Shown piece after piece: positions 34,994-44,664 of a stretch of 63,714 nucleotides of DNA (its first letter is position 1; every line of letters begins with the position of its first letter). The notes beneath the pieces are model-generated. The model made no database searches. It was not told where the DNA came from and worked only from the letters and a program-made list of their open reading frames with translations. The DNA is from Marinifilaceae bacterium (GTDB taxonomy: Bacteria > Bacteroidota > Bacteroidia > Bacteroidales > Marinifilaceae), in the NCBI GenBank assembly GCA_016936255.1, contig JAFGYE010000033.1, positions 1 through 63,714 on the forward strand, written 5' to 3'. The translations under genes were made by a program, and so were the position numbers.

Positions 34994-36328
34994 ATGGTAA
35001 TGATTTCATTTGACGACATCAAAATAAGCAAACAGATTAGAATGGCGCTTGACGAGGCGGGATTCGAGAAACCAACAGAAATACAAGAGAAGGTATTTTC
35101 CCCTATTCGTGCAGGTAAAGATGTAATTGGGATTGCTCAAACAGGAACAGGTAAAACCCTGGCCTATTTGATGCCGATTTTAATGAAATTAAACTACGCA
35201 CAAGGATTTGATCCAAGAGCATTAATCGTTGTTCCTACCCGTGAATTGGTTTTACAGGTTATTGAAACAATTGAACTACTGTCTCCTTATATGAACCTTC
35301 GTGCTGTTGGGGTGTATGGCGGGGTGAACATCAATACTCAAAAGGAAAAATTGTATGCAGGTATCGATATCATTGTGGCAACTCCTGGTCGTTTAATGGA
35401 TATCTACATGACCAGAATCCTGAAATTTACCATGATTAAAACCTTAGTGGTTGATGAAGCTGACAAATTGATGGATTTGGGTTTTATGCCTCAGTTAAAG
35501 GCGATTTTCGAAATTATTCCTGAAGTTCATCAGAACTTACTGTTCTCGGCAACATTCTCGGATACTGTTGCACAATTAGCTGATGATTTCCTGATTGCTC
35601 CGGAACGGATAGAAATTGCTCCACAGGCTTCCACTGTAGAAAACATTCATCAAATTCAATATCAGGCTCCAAATATTCTTAGTAAAATAGCTTTACTTAA
35701 GCACCTTTTGAAAGACAAAGAGGTATTTAACAAGGTGATGATATTTACCGAAACCAAAAAAAATGCGGATCGGATTGTGGATCGTCTGGAAGATTTTTTG
35801 GGCGAAGACCTAAGTGTGATTCACTCGAACAAAGCACAAAACACAAGGATTAAAGCTCTTAACGACTTTAAAGAAGGTCGGTCAAGAGTATTGATTGCTT
35901 CTGATGTGGCTGCCCGTGGTATCGATATTGATAACATCAGCCACGTGATCAACTTCGACATCCCCAGCAACTACGTTGAGTATGTTCACCGTGTAGGTCG
36001 TACCGGGCGTGCCGAAAGAGATGGTACTGCCATTAGCTTTGTAAATAAAGGCGAAGAGGAGTTGATGGAACAGGTAGAAGCTTTAATTAAAAAGCCTATT
36101 GAAATAGGCGTTGTTCCTATCGAAGTTGTATTTACAAGCCAATTGCTTGAAGATGAAAAAATACAAACCCGGAATATTAAAATTAAAAACACCATTCGTT
36201 TGGATTTATCCAGTGGAGCCTTTCATAAAAAATCAGCTAAAAATTCAAAGACTCCATCGGGCTCAAAAGGCCGCCAAAAGGCAATTGAGAATAAGAAACG
36301 AAACCGAAAGAAGAAATCGAAAAAATAA
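34994..36328 (+). CDS. DEAD/DEAH box ATP-dependent RNA helicase
   Basis: RNA helicase of about 444 residues. The motifs are in order: Q motif (PTEIQEKVFSPI), I AQTGTGKT, Ia PTRELV, Ib ATPGRLMD, II VDEADKLMD, III SATFS, IV MIFTETKKNADR, V DVAARGIDI and VI HRVGRTGR. A basic, low-complexity C-terminal tail (many Lys, Arg and Ser) probably binds RNA. It resembles the RhlE group, which acts in ribosome assembly and cold growth. The start is taken as the ATG at 34994. Confidence 0.94.
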   Translation: MVMISFDDIKISKQIRMALDEAGFEKPTEIQEKVFSPIRAGKDVIGIAQTGTGKTLAYLMPILMKLNYAQGFDPRALIVVPTRELVLQVIETIELLSPYMNLRAVGVYGGVNINTQKEKLYAGIDIIVATPGRLMDIYMTRILKFTMIKTLVVDEADKLMDLGFMPQLKAIFEIIPEVHQNLLFSATFSDTVAQLADDFLIAPERIEIAPQASTVENIHQIQYQAPNILSKIALLKHLLKDKEVFNKVMIFTETKKNADRIVDRLEDFLGEDLSVIHSNKAQNTRIKALNDFKEGRSRVLIASDVAARGIDIDNISHVINFDIPSNYVEYVHRVGRTGRAERDGTAISFVNKGEEELMEQVEALIKKPIEIGVVPIEVVFTSQLLEDEKIQTRNIKIKNTIRLDLSSGAFHKKSAKNSKTPSGSKGRQKAIENKKRNRKKKSKK

Positions 36329-36338
36329 ACAAAACAAT

Positions 36339-36362
36339 GAAAAGCCCGAAAGGGCTTTTTTT
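36339..36362 (+). terminator. intrinsic terminator after the helicase gene
   Basis: Eight-bp stem AAAAGCCC / GGGCTTTT with a GAAA tetraloop and a T run ending at 36362. Confidence 0.9.
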
Positions 36363-36463
36363 GTGCATCAAAAAGCCTTAACAAATAAGGGGTGCCTGCA
36401 TTTAAAAGCTTATAAATTCAGGAAGGCTTTGTTTTTTATATTTTCCGGAAAAAACATATCAAC

Positions 36464-36495
36464 AAAAAAACGGCCGGACTGTAATATTCCGGCCG
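36464..36495 (-). terminator. intrinsic terminator of htpG
   Basis: GC-rich stem CGGCCGGA / TCCGGCCG (36488-36495 with 36471-36478), followed on the minus strand by seven T. Confidence 0.88.
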
Positions 36496-36517
36496 CCATA
36501 TAACTGTGAATTATCAA

Positions 36518-38569
36518 TTACTTGATCATATCAACACTTCGTTTTACGAATTTAGCTAACTCTTCGCCCTTCAGCATGTTGTTGGCAAGCAATGCCAGGT
36601 CAATTAATTGTTTTACCAACTGATTGTCCTTACCATATCCTTTTAACAAAGCCTCTTTTTCAGCATTCACTTCAGAAATTTGTTTCTGAACCTCAGCCAT
36701 TTTATCTTTTTCCTCCTGAGGAACTTCATCCGCTTTCTTATCCTTTTTCAAAGCATCCAATTGCTCTCTTTCCTCGAATAATGGAGTTAGTTTTGCTGAA
36801 ACCTCAGCAAGCTTTTCGCCCATCTTAGCATCCTTATCGTTCAGAATGTTTTCAATTAAAGCATGATCCGAATTAACAACCAAATTAAAAGAATCAGGCA
36901 TTTCACCATAGAACCCCATTCCCGCATTCATGGCTGCCATATCTTTCATACGACGCATAAATTCCGATTGGGTAATCAGCAATGGCTGCGCTTCCTCTCC
37001 TAACGATTCGAAAGCTACAATATAGTTTACCTTTCCCGATGGCAAATGAGAATTGAAAACAGGAATCAAATCATTTCTTTGCTCCTGAGTAAGCTTAGAT
37101 GCTTTCACCTCATCTTTTTGAATCAATTTTTCAATGATATCAGAATCAACACGAACATATTTTGTAGTTGGTGTTTTTTGCTCCAAATGATTAATCAGGT
37201 GATTGTCTAACTGACTATCCATTACCAAAACATCATATCCTTTTGCTTTTGCAGCCTCAATGTAAGTATACTGAGCATCTACATCAGTAGCATATAAAGT
37301 AATGATGTTGCTGTCTTTATCTGTCTGATTTTCCTTGATAATTGCCTCATACTCTTCTATTGTAAAATACTTTCCTTCGGTATTTTTAAACAACATGAAT
37401 TTCTTGGAACGATCGTAGAATTTATCTTCAGTTAACATTCCGTACTGAATGAATATGCGCAAATCATCCCATTTTTTCTCAAAATCTGCACGGTCATTCT
37501 TGAAGATATCATTCAAGCTATCAGCAACCTTTTTAGAGATATGGCTGGCAATTTTCTTTACATTCCCATCACTTTGCAAGTAAGAACGGGATACGTTCAA
37601 TGGAATATCCGGAGAATCAAGCACACCATGAAGCATGGTTAAGAACTCAGGAACAATTCCTTCCACCGAATCGGTAACAAACACCTGATTGCAGTACAAT
37701 TGAATTTTGTTCTTTTGAATTTCTACGCTGTTCTTAATTTTCGGGAAATACAGTACACCGGTCAGGTTAAAAGGATAATCAACATTCAGGTGAATGTGAA
37801 ACAATGGGTCCTCGCCCATTGGATACAACTGGCGATAAAAATCGCTGTAATCTTCCTCCTTCAAATCAGCAGGCTTCTTTGTCCATGCAGGATTTGTATC
37901 ATTAATAATATTGTCTTCGTCGGTATCAACATTCTTCCCGTCTTTCCATTCCTTTTTCTTTCCAAAAGCAATTTCTACAGGTAAAAACTTACAATATTTG
38001 TTCAACAATTCCTGAATACGGCTCTCTTCCAAAAAGGCTTCTTCCTCTTCCGAAATGTGCATCACAATATCAGTTCCCCGATCAGCTTTCTCTGCTTTTT
38101 CCAAAGTATATTCAGGATTTCCTTCACAGCTCCACTTTACTGCTTCGGCACCGTCTTTGTGCGAAAGAGAAATAATATCTACCTTATCGGATACCATAAA
38201 CGAAGAGTAAAAACCCAATCCAAAATGACCAATAATGGCATTCGCCTGATCTTTGTATTTATCCATGAACTCTTCAGCTCCCGAAAATGCAATCTGATTG
38301 ATGTATTTTTCAATCTCTTCCTGAGTCATACCAATACCGTTATCGGAAATAGTAATCGTCTTTGCTTCTTTATCAATACTAACAGAAACTCTTAATTCTC
38401 CTACTTCCCCCTTAAATTCTCCTGAAGAAGCTAAAGTTTTCAATTTTTGAGTTGCGTCAACTGCATTAGAAACAATTTCACGCAAAAAGATATCGTGATC
38501 TGAGTACAAAAACTTCTTAATAATTGGAAACAGATCGTTACTGGTAACACCAATTTTTCCTGTTGACAT
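36518..38569 (-). CDS. htpG: molecular chaperone HtpG (Hsp90)
   Basis: Cytoplasmic ATP-dependent chaperone of 683 residues, somewhat longer than the 620-630 of E. coli HtpG, as usual in Bacteroidota. The N-terminal GHKL ATP site is intact: FLREIVSNAVDA (Asn binding Mg), ISDNGIGM (Asp of the adenine pocket) and GHFGLGFYSSFMV. The middle domain carries the catalytic-loop Arg region (PLNVSRSYLQSD). A Lys/Glu-rich coiled insert (LDALKKDKKADEVPQEEKDKM) lies in the C-terminal part. It has no neighbour in its transcript. Confidence 0.96.
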   Translation of the reverse strand: MSTGKIGVTSNDLFPIIKKFLYSDHDIFLREIVSNAVDATQKLKTLASSGEFKGEVGELRVSVSIDKEAKTITISDNGIGMTQEEIEKYINQIAFSGAEEFMDKYKDQANAIIGHFGLGFYSSFMVSDKVDIISLSHKDGAEAVKWSCEGNPEYTLEKAEKADRGTDIVMHISEEEEAFLEESRIQELLNKYCKFLPVEIAFGKKKEWKDGKNVDTDEDNIINDTNPAWTKKPADLKEEDYSDFYRQLYPMGEDPLFHIHLNVDYPFNLTGVLYFPKIKNSVEIQKNKIQLYCNQVFVTDSVEGIVPEFLTMLHGVLDSPDIPLNVSRSYLQSDGNVKKIASHISKKVADSLNDIFKNDRADFEKKWDDLRIFIQYGMLTEDKFYDRSKKFMLFKNTEGKYFTIEEYEAIIKENQTDKDSNIITLYATDVDAQYTYIEAAKAKGYDVLVMDSQLDNHLINHLEQKTPTTKYVRVDSDIIEKLIQKDEVKASKLTQEQRNDLIPVFNSHLPSGKVNYIVAFESLGEEAQPLLITQSEFMRRMKDMAAMNAGMGFYGEMPDSFNLVVNSDHALIENILNDKDAKMGEKLAEVSAKLTPLFEEREQLDALKKDKKADEVPQEEKDKMAEVQKQISEVNAEKEALLKGYGKDNQLVKQLIDLALLANNMLKGEELAKFVKRSVDMIK

Positions 38570-38731
38570 AGTTATATCGTTTTAAAATTTTGAATTACAA
38601 TTTTTCGAATGTGGAATAGTCAAAGCCTATGCCAAGAGAAATTTTCTGTCAATAAGACAGGAAACAAGAAAAAATTTCAGAATACTGTCAGTTTATCTTA
38701 ACAAAACGAGTGAAAACGACATTTACTCTTC

Positions 38732-38750
38732 CGATTTAAGGCTTAAATCG
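38732..38750. promoter_or_regulatory. palindrome in the htpG / ABC exporter divergent spacer
   Basis: CGATTTAA-GGC-TTAAATCG is a perfect 8-3-8 palindrome, extended on both sides by CTTC and AAAAG. A second hairpin-like pair, TTTTCTGTC / GACAGGAAA, is nearby around 38640-38662. Either could bind a regulator of htpG or of the ABC operon. Confidence 0.4.
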
Positions 38751-38778
38751 AAAAGCTTAACAATAACCACTATAATAG

Positions 38779-38809
38779 TTGGCGTAAACGACTTGAATAT
38801 TTAATTTTA
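38779..38809 (+). promoter_or_regulatory. promoter of the ABC exporter operon
   Basis: TTG at 38779-38781, a 20-base spacer, and TAATTTTA at 38802-38809 (one mismatch to TAnnTTTG). The ATG is 28 bases downstream. Confidence 0.6.
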
Positions 38810-38836
38810 TGTCGCAAAAATTTAACCCTATACCTC

Positions 38837-39634
38837 ATGTTGGAAAAATCACCTTCTGTTATCTCTATTCATAATTTAGAGAAAAGCTACCAAAATGGCA
38901 GACAATCGAATAAAGTATTAAAAGGAATTAATATTGACATTCAGCCAGGCCAAATTATCGGCTACATCGGACCCAATGGTGCTGGAAAATCAACGACAGT
39001 TAAAATATTATGTGGCTTACTTCCCGATTTTGACGGTGATATTAGCATTCTCGGATATGACCTTAAAACCCAACCGATCGAAATTAAAAAGCGAATTGGC
39101 TACATTCCTGAAAATGTGGCTTTGTATGACACGTTAACGCCAAGAGAATATCTTCAGTTTGTTGGTGAATTGCACGGAATGGTTCATGATAACATCAATC
39201 AAAAAATTGGGAAGCTTCTGAATTTATTTGAGATGAAAGCTCATGCCGATGAGCGCCTTAACTCCTTTTCGAAAGGAATGAGACAAAAAATATTAATCAT
39301 TTCCGGTTTGATTCACAATCCGGATATCATATTTATGGATGAACCCTTATCAGGATTAGATGCCAACTCGGTGATAATCGTAAAAGAGATTCTTACGCAA
39401 TTGGCCCGCGAGGGTAAAACCATTTTCTACAGTTCGCACATTATGGATGTAGTCGAGAAAATATCCGATCGGATTATTCTTATTGATAATGGAAATATTG
39501 TGGCCGATGGCAGTTTTGCAGAATTGAATTCAAAAGATCACACCGGATCCTTAGAAAAACTTTTCACCGAACTTACAGGTACTTCAGGTCACAGTAAAAA
39601 AGCAGAAGAAATTATTCATGTATTTGAGAACTAA
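38837..39634 (+). CDS. ABC transporter ATP-binding protein
   Basis: Nucleotide-binding subunit of 265 residues for the membrane protein encoded immediately downstream. Walker A is GPNGAGKST (about 47-55), the signature region is SFSKGMRQK, Walker B is IIFMDEPLSGLD and the switch His is in SSHIMD. The presence of YIPENVALYDTLTPREYLQF and the SFSKGMRQK signature places it with the drug/Na+/antibiotic efflux-type (CcmA-like) exporters. The substrate is unknown. Confidence 0.93.
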   Translation: MLEKSPSVISIHNLEKSYQNGRQSNKVLKGINIDIQPGQIIGYIGPNGAGKSTTVKILCGLLPDFDGDISILGYDLKTQPIEIKKRIGYIPENVALYDTLTPREYLQFVGELHGMVHDNINQKIGKLLNLFEMKAHADERLNSFSKGMRQKILIISGLIHNPDIIFMDEPLSGLDANSVIIVKEILTQLAREGKTIFYSSHIMDVVEKISDRIILIDNGNIVADGSFAELNSKDHTGSLEKLFTELTGTSGHSKKAEEIIHVFEN

Positions 39635-39637
39635 AGT

Positions 39638-41293
39638 ATGATAAAAATAATACTTCTCAGTTTACTTCCTTTCAAAGGAATTATTCGTGCAATGGGTGTG
39701 GATTTCGAACATCTTTGCAGTATTCTTAAGGTGAAATTAATGATGGACAACAGAAGAAGTCTGTCATTGTCACAAAAAGGTAAAGAATCAAAAAATCAGC
39801 TGTTGCTGCAATCTTTTCTTTATGCTGTAATGGGAATGCTGATTGGCATAAGTTTAACGCACATAAATTCACCATTGGTAAGCTATACCATCTTCTTTTC
39901 TTTTATCATGGTGATGATTGCCATGTTGATGATATCGGAATTCACGAATATTTTAATTGATACCAGAGACAACAGTATTTTAATGCCAAGACCGATTAGC
40001 AGCAGGACAATTGTAATGGCTAAAATAATACACATTGCAATCTACTTAACTCATATGAGTCTTTCGCTCTCGGTTTTTGTGATTGTACTTACCCTTATTA
40101 ATCACGGGGTTTTAGCGACCATCCTGCTCTTCTTTTTAATTATTCTGGCCTCGTTATTCACACTGTTCCTTACCAATATTTTCTATCTGGGACTAATGAA
40201 TGTTGTGAATGGGCAGAAATTAAAAGACATCATTGTATATTTTCAAATTGCCATGGCCATTTTATTTATGGGTGCTTATCAACTCATGCCGCGAATGATG
40301 GATTTTATCAACATTTCAGACATGACAATGTCTATACATTGGTGGTCCTATTTCGTTCCTCCAATTTGGATGAGTGGCACAATGGATAGTTTTATTTATG
40401 GTACATACGACTTATCACACTTTACTTTTATCGCTTCTTCTCTTTTGGTACCAATTCTTAGTTTGTTTTTTGTAATTAAAGTGTTGGCTCCGAAATTCAA
40501 CAAAGCACTGGGACAATTAGACGTTGCCGGAAGCAAAAAAACAAAAGTGAAAACGGAGAATAAAGACCCAAATAAGTTCATCAATAAAGTCTCCCAATTG
40601 GTTACCAAAACAAAAGAGGAAGAGGCTGCATTTAAAATGGTTTGGCTGATGAGCGGGCGTGAGAGAAAATACAAGCAAACCGTATTTCCTTCTTTTGGTT
40701 ACATTCTTATTTTCTGCCTTATGTTCGCGTTTAAATCGAAGGAGGCTTTCAATTTGGAGACATTGGCTGCAAGCCAAAAATACCTCTGGTTTATTTACAC
40801 AAGCATTTTTCTTGCATTTAGTATAACACAGCAATTGGGCTATAGCGATGAACCAAAATCAAGCTGGTTCTATCGGTCTCTTCCCCTCTCAAGTCCGGGA
40901 CAAATTCTGATTGGTTCCTTTAAATCAGTAATGATGAAATTTTATCTACCAACCATCACGATCATTGGAAGTGTTTGCTTATATATTTGGGGAATACAGG
41001 TGCTGGATGATATCATTTTTGGTGCACTTTCCATATTTCTGGTTACCTCTCTTCTATTTTCGTGGCAAAATCCACAGTTCCCTTTCTCAGTAGAAAGAAA
41101 TACACAAGACATGGGCGGTAATTTTATGAAAGGAATGTTGTTAATGGTTTCCGGTGGTTTGCTTGGCGGTTTACATTACGGATTAAGCTTTATTCCTTAT
41201 AGCTTGTTTCTTGCCATTCCAATATTAATACTACTTCTTTATTTTAATCTAAAAGCATTAAGAAATATATCCTGGCAAAAGATAAATGACTGA
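39638..41293 (+). CDS. ABC exporter permease-like membrane protein
   Basis: Integral membrane protein of 551 residues, three bases after the ATPase gene. It has about 12 hydrophobic helices in two halves, split by a charged stretch near residue 290-320 (SKKTKVKTENKDPNKF). The first half holds ISEFTNILIDTRDNSILMPRPISSRTIVMAKI, typical of large ABC-2-like permeases in Bacteroidota. It should form the channel of an exporter with the preceding ATPase. The substrate cannot be told. Confidence 0.82.
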   Translation: MIKIILLSLLPFKGIIRAMGVDFEHLCSILKVKLMMDNRRSLSLSQKGKESKNQLLLQSFLYAVMGMLIGISLTHINSPLVSYTIFFSFIMVMIAMLMISEFTNILIDTRDNSILMPRPISSRTIVMAKIIHIAIYLTHMSLSLSVFVIVLTLINHGVLATILLFFLIILASLFTLFLTNIFYLGLMNVVNGQKLKDIIVYFQIAMAILFMGAYQLMPRMMDFINISDMTMSIHWWSYFVPPIWMSGTMDSFIYGTYDLSHFTFIASSLLVPILSLFFVIKVLAPKFNKALGQLDVAGSKKTKVKTENKDPNKFINKVSQLVTKTKEEEAAFKMVWLMSGRERKYKQTVFPSFGYILIFCLMFAFKSKEAFNLETLAASQKYLWFIYTSIFLAFSITQQLGYSDEPKSSWFYRSLPLSSPGQILIGSFKSVMMKFYLPTITIIGSVCLYIWGIQVLDDIIFGALSIFLVTSLLFSWQNPQFPFSVERNTQDMGGNFMKGMLLMVSGGLLGGLHYGLSFIPYSLFLAIPILILLLYFNLKALRNISWQKIND

Positions 41294-41296
41294 TAC

Positions 41297-41337
41297 AACA
41301 AAGGCTGTTTTTCTTACTAAGAACAGCCTTTGTTTTT
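41297..41337 (+). terminator. intrinsic terminator of the ABC exporter operon
   Basis: Perfect 13-bp stem (41297-41309 with 41322-41334, core AAAGGCTGTT / AACAGCCTTT), running into TTTTT. Confidence 0.9.
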
Positions 41338-41567
41338 ATTACATAAAATACCACTAATTAGCTTAGACAATCCACACAAAACAAACTGTTAAATAATATT
41401 CCTTTTTATTAAAAAAACACAAAACGAAACTACTGCTTAACTTTACATTGTGATTTTTTGATAAATTTACAATCCTTAAAAGGAGGCAATATCAGCCAAT
41501 TAAAATTCCATTGTATCCTTTTTAAACTTTCAATCGCCTAAGTGTTGTTACTAACAAAAAACAAAGT

Positions 41568-44201
41568 ATGATCAAATTCACAATTAGTTTACTTCTCCTC
41601 TTATGCTCTTTACTGAGCAATGCTCAACAAATTACAGGTACAATATCCGATACGGATGGAAATGCAATTCCCTTTGCCAACATCTATAATAAAGAGCTTG
41701 CCACCGGCACAACTTCAAATATCGACGGACAGTATCAATTGGCTCTTCCGCAAGGAGAATGGGAGCTCGAATACCGCTATTTGGGTTTTAAAACCAAAGA
41801 AGCAAAGGTGATAATTAATGACAAAGATGTGGAAATGAATGTTGCTTTGGCTCCTCAAACCTATCAACTAAAGGAGGTAAAAGTGTTGGCCAGCGGTGAG
41901 GATCCGGCTTACTATGTGATGCGAAAAGCAATTGCAATGGGCGATTATTACACCAAGCAAATCAGCGAATACAACAATACCGTATATTTAAAGGGATCTG
42001 GTAAAATTACCAGTGTGCCGAGGCTTTTAAAAAAGAAACTGGCCAAAGAAGATATTACAGAAGGGATGACTTTTGTAACGGAAAACATATCAAAAATTCA
42101 CTTCGAGCTTCCCGATAAAATTGAAGAGGAAGTGATATCCGTCCGTTCATCGGGTTTAGGCGAGCAGGCCAACCCGATGCAGTTTATTAAGGCAAACTTA
42201 TACGATACCAAGGACGATGGATTCATATCACCCTTGGATAAAACGGCATTTTCTGTCTATAAATTTCAGTTGGAATCGGTTTTTGAAGATCAGGGAAGAA
42301 TGATCAACAGAATTAAGGTAACGCCCAGACGAAAAGGGAAAGATCTTTTTCGCGGATTCCTAAACATAGCCGAAAATTTCTGGAACATCCATTCTGCCGA
42401 TTTAAAACTAAATCTTCCAATGACAGATATACACATGCATCAATTGTATGCGCCTGTTAGCGAAAGTGTATGGATGCCGGTAAGTTTCGATTTCGATGTG
42501 AATTTTAAAGGCATGGGATTTGGCTTGGATATAATTTATGTTGCTTCCATTAAGGATTATCAAATAACACTCAATCCTGATTTGGATCATGATTACCTAA
42601 AACAACAGGAACTGACTTTAAATCAGGAAGCTGAAAGCATCAGGAAATTAACTAATCAGCAAGATTCAGAAATACTATCCGTTAAAGAAAAAAAGCGGAA
42701 AGATGAAATCCAAAATCTTCTGGAAAAAGACGATATGAATAATGCGGAGATGCGAAAGTTATACCGATTGATGGAAAAAGAAAATCAGGAAAAGCGTGCA
42801 GAGAAAATTAAAGAGCCACTGGAAATCAAAATTGACAGACTGAAAATTGCTAAAGATGCCAAAGACAAAGATTCTTTATACTGGACTCAAATGAGACCCA
42901 TTCCTTTATCGGAAGATGAGAAGACCAGTTTCACGAAAAAGGATTCGATCGAAATTGTTCGCAACACCCCGGAATACAAAGATTCTGTTCGTCAGGCAAA
43001 TCGCAAATTTAAGTTCAAACATGTTTTGTTTGGTAAAACGTATCAGTACAAAGAAGAAAATTCTTCCCTTGCCATCCCAGGTCTTTTTGCTTTCGATAAG
43101 ATTTCCTACAACACGGTTCAAGGCTTTACATTCGATGCCCCCTTCTCCTATTCTAAAAAAGATACCATCGGTCATTATTTTGATTTTTCGCCAGATTTCA
43201 CCTATGCTTTTTCCAGAAAACATTTCGATTATTCATTGAGCATCAGATATCGTTATAACGGACTAAAGCGAGCTTGGTTCGGGTTTAAAGCAGGAAGCAA
43301 AGCTGTCGATTTTAATGAAGATTCAGGTATTAATCCGATGCTGAATATGATAACTTCGCTTTATTATAAAGACAATCATTTAAAACTGTATGACAAAAAC
43401 TATGTGAATATTTGGCATGAAACCGATCTGGCAAACGGATTAAATCTCCATACAGAATTGGAGTATGCCAACCGAAAACAACTTTACAACACCAATAAAT
43501 TCTATTTCACAGGTCCGAAAAACAATGCCTACACTCCCAATATCCCTGCAGGAGTAAATCCCGAATTGGTTAGGGATAATAAAGCCTTAACTTTTACAGC
43601 CGAATTAGAATATACACCTCACTATCGATACACCATTAAAAAAGGTGTAAAACACATGGTCAGCTATCATTCGCAGCCAACTTTTTCCCTGCTTTACAAA
43701 CAGGGAATTAAAGATGTTTTCGATTCGGAAACCGACTATTCCTTACTGGAAGCCTCGGTAAAACAAGCATTCGATGTGGGCTTTAACGATCGAATAAACT
43801 ACTGCGCTAAAGCAGGAAGTTTCCTTAGCAACAAGCAAAGTTTCTTTGCTGATTACCGTCATTTTAATACAAGCAAACCAACCGTAATGTTTGCGAACAA
43901 ATGGGACACTTTCCGATTGCTTGATTTTTACCAACACTCTACTGCTGAAGATTATCTGGAAGCACACCTGCAATACACGTCTGATCGGTTTCTGCTGAAG
44001 CAATTGCCCATTCTGAATAATTCATTGGCCATTCAGGAAAAGTTCTTTGCCAATTATTTGACTCATGCCGACAAAAAGAATTATTGGGAAGTTGGTTACG
44101 GTTTATCGCAAATATTCCTTTTTATGGATGTAGAAGTGGTTTGGAGTTTTAATGGCAAGAATCACCGGGACACAGGAATTAAATTGAAGTTTAATCTGTA
44201 A
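41568..44201 (+). CDS. CarboxypepD_reg-like and DUF5686 outer-membrane protein
   Basis: Exported protein of 877 residues. The signal peptide ends near LLSNAQQ. A carboxypeptidase-regulatory-like beta-sandwich (about 22-100: ITGTISDTDGNAIPFANIYNKE) is followed by the DUF5686 region, which contains a long charged coiled section (about 345-430, rich in Glu, Lys and Arg) and a C-terminal beta barrel with many aromatic-ended strands (FDYSLSIRYRYNGLKR, YWEVGYGLSQIFLF). The layout is like TonB-linked surface proteins, but no plug domain is seen. It probably sits in the outer membrane; its function is unknown. Confidence 0.88.
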   Translation: MIKFTISLLLLLCSLLSNAQQITGTISDTDGNAIPFANIYNKELATGTTSNIDGQYQLALPQGEWELEYRYLGFKTKEAKVIINDKDVEMNVALAPQTYQLKEVKVLASGEDPAYYVMRKAIAMGDYYTKQISEYNNTVYLKGSGKITSVPRLLKKKLAKEDITEGMTFVTENISKIHFELPDKIEEEVISVRSSGLGEQANPMQFIKANLYDTKDDGFISPLDKTAFSVYKFQLESVFEDQGRMINRIKVTPRRKGKDLFRGFLNIAENFWNIHSADLKLNLPMTDIHMHQLYAPVSESVWMPVSFDFDVNFKGMGFGLDIIYVASIKDYQITLNPDLDHDYLKQQELTLNQEAESIRKLTNQQDSEILSVKEKKRKDEIQNLLEKDDMNNAEMRKLYRLMEKENQEKRAEKIKEPLEIKIDRLKIAKDAKDKDSLYWTQMRPIPLSEDEKTSFTKKDSIEIVRNTPEYKDSVRQANRKFKFKHVLFGKTYQYKEENSSLAIPGLFAFDKISYNTVQGFTFDAPFSYSKKDTIGHYFDFSPDFTYAFSRKHFDYSLSIRYRYNGLKRAWFGFKAGSKAVDFNEDSGINPMLNMITSLYYKDNHLKLYDKNYVNIWHETDLANGLNLHTELEYANRKQLYNTNKFYFTGPKNNAYTPNIPAGVNPELVRDNKALTFTAELEYTPHYRYTIKKGVKHMVSYHSQPTFSLLYKQGIKDVFDSETDYSLLEASVKQAFDVGFNDRINYCAKAGSFLSNKQSFFADYRHFNTSKPTVMFANKWDTFRLLDFYQHSTAEDYLEAHLQYTSDRFLLKQLPILNNSLAIQEKFFANYLTHADKKNYWEVGYGLSQIFLFMDVEVVWSFNGKNHRDTGIKLKFNL

Positions 44202-44215
44202 AAAACAGTTGTTTA

Positions 44216-44243
44216 AAAAGAGAGGTCGATTGGCCTCTCTTTT
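44216..44243 (+). terminator. intrinsic terminator after the DUF5686 gene
   Basis: Stem AAAAGAGAGG / CCTCTCTTTT (44216-44225 with 44234-44243), 15 bases past the stop codon. Confidence 0.85.
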
Positions 44244-44381
44244 CAATTTTAGCCTGTCTACTTATTTCAGCTTATGGTAGCTTGAGTATTATTAATCGTG
44301 CACTGCTATCTGGCAGCATCATTTTGTAATGCAACATTCCTGCTTTTAAAAAGCGAAGCTGCTACAAGCAATAAACTGGCG

Positions 44382-44549
44382 GCGGAATGCTTCAACGCTA
44401 TGGTCATGAATTGCTGCGCGATGGCGGAACACTTCAACGCGATAACCCCAAATTGCTACGCGATGGCGGAAAACTTCAACGCAATGGAGTAAGTTTTCAA
44501 CGCGTTATCCTTAAACTGCAACGCAATGGCGCAATACTTCAACGAAGCG
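44382..44549. repeat. degenerate 21-bp tandem repeat array, eight units
   Basis: Eight consecutive 21-bp units can be aligned without gaps, consensus close to GCGGAAAACTTCAACGCGATG. The array is more GC-rich than its surroundings. Because 21 is a multiple of three, each frame reads a seven-residue repeat: one frame gives AENFNAM-like units (open 44298-44492), another gives LQRDGGK-like units (open 44387-44605). No good start signal is seen and the array lies between two convergent genes, so I treat it as a repeat and not a gene. Confidence 0.75.
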
Positions 44550-44560
44550 GTCGTGAGATG

Positions 44561-44596
44561 AAAAAGAGGCTGTCTCATAAACTACGAAACAGCCTC
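44561..44596 (-). terminator. intrinsic terminator of the M49 peptidase operon
   Basis: Stem GAGGCTGT / ACAGCCTC (44566-44573 with 44589-44596), followed on the minus strand by TTTTT. Confidence 0.75.
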
Positions 44597-44664
44597 ATTT
44601 TATAGCATCCCAATTCGGGAATATTTTTCAAATCTTAAAGTCTCATTTGAGACCTCCTCAAGTC

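Noticed and set aside
44298-44605. Two overlapping open frames of 64 and 72 codons in the repeat array
   Set aside because: Both owe their length to the 21-bp periodicity, lack a credible start site and overlap each other in different frames, so I reported a repeat and not genes.
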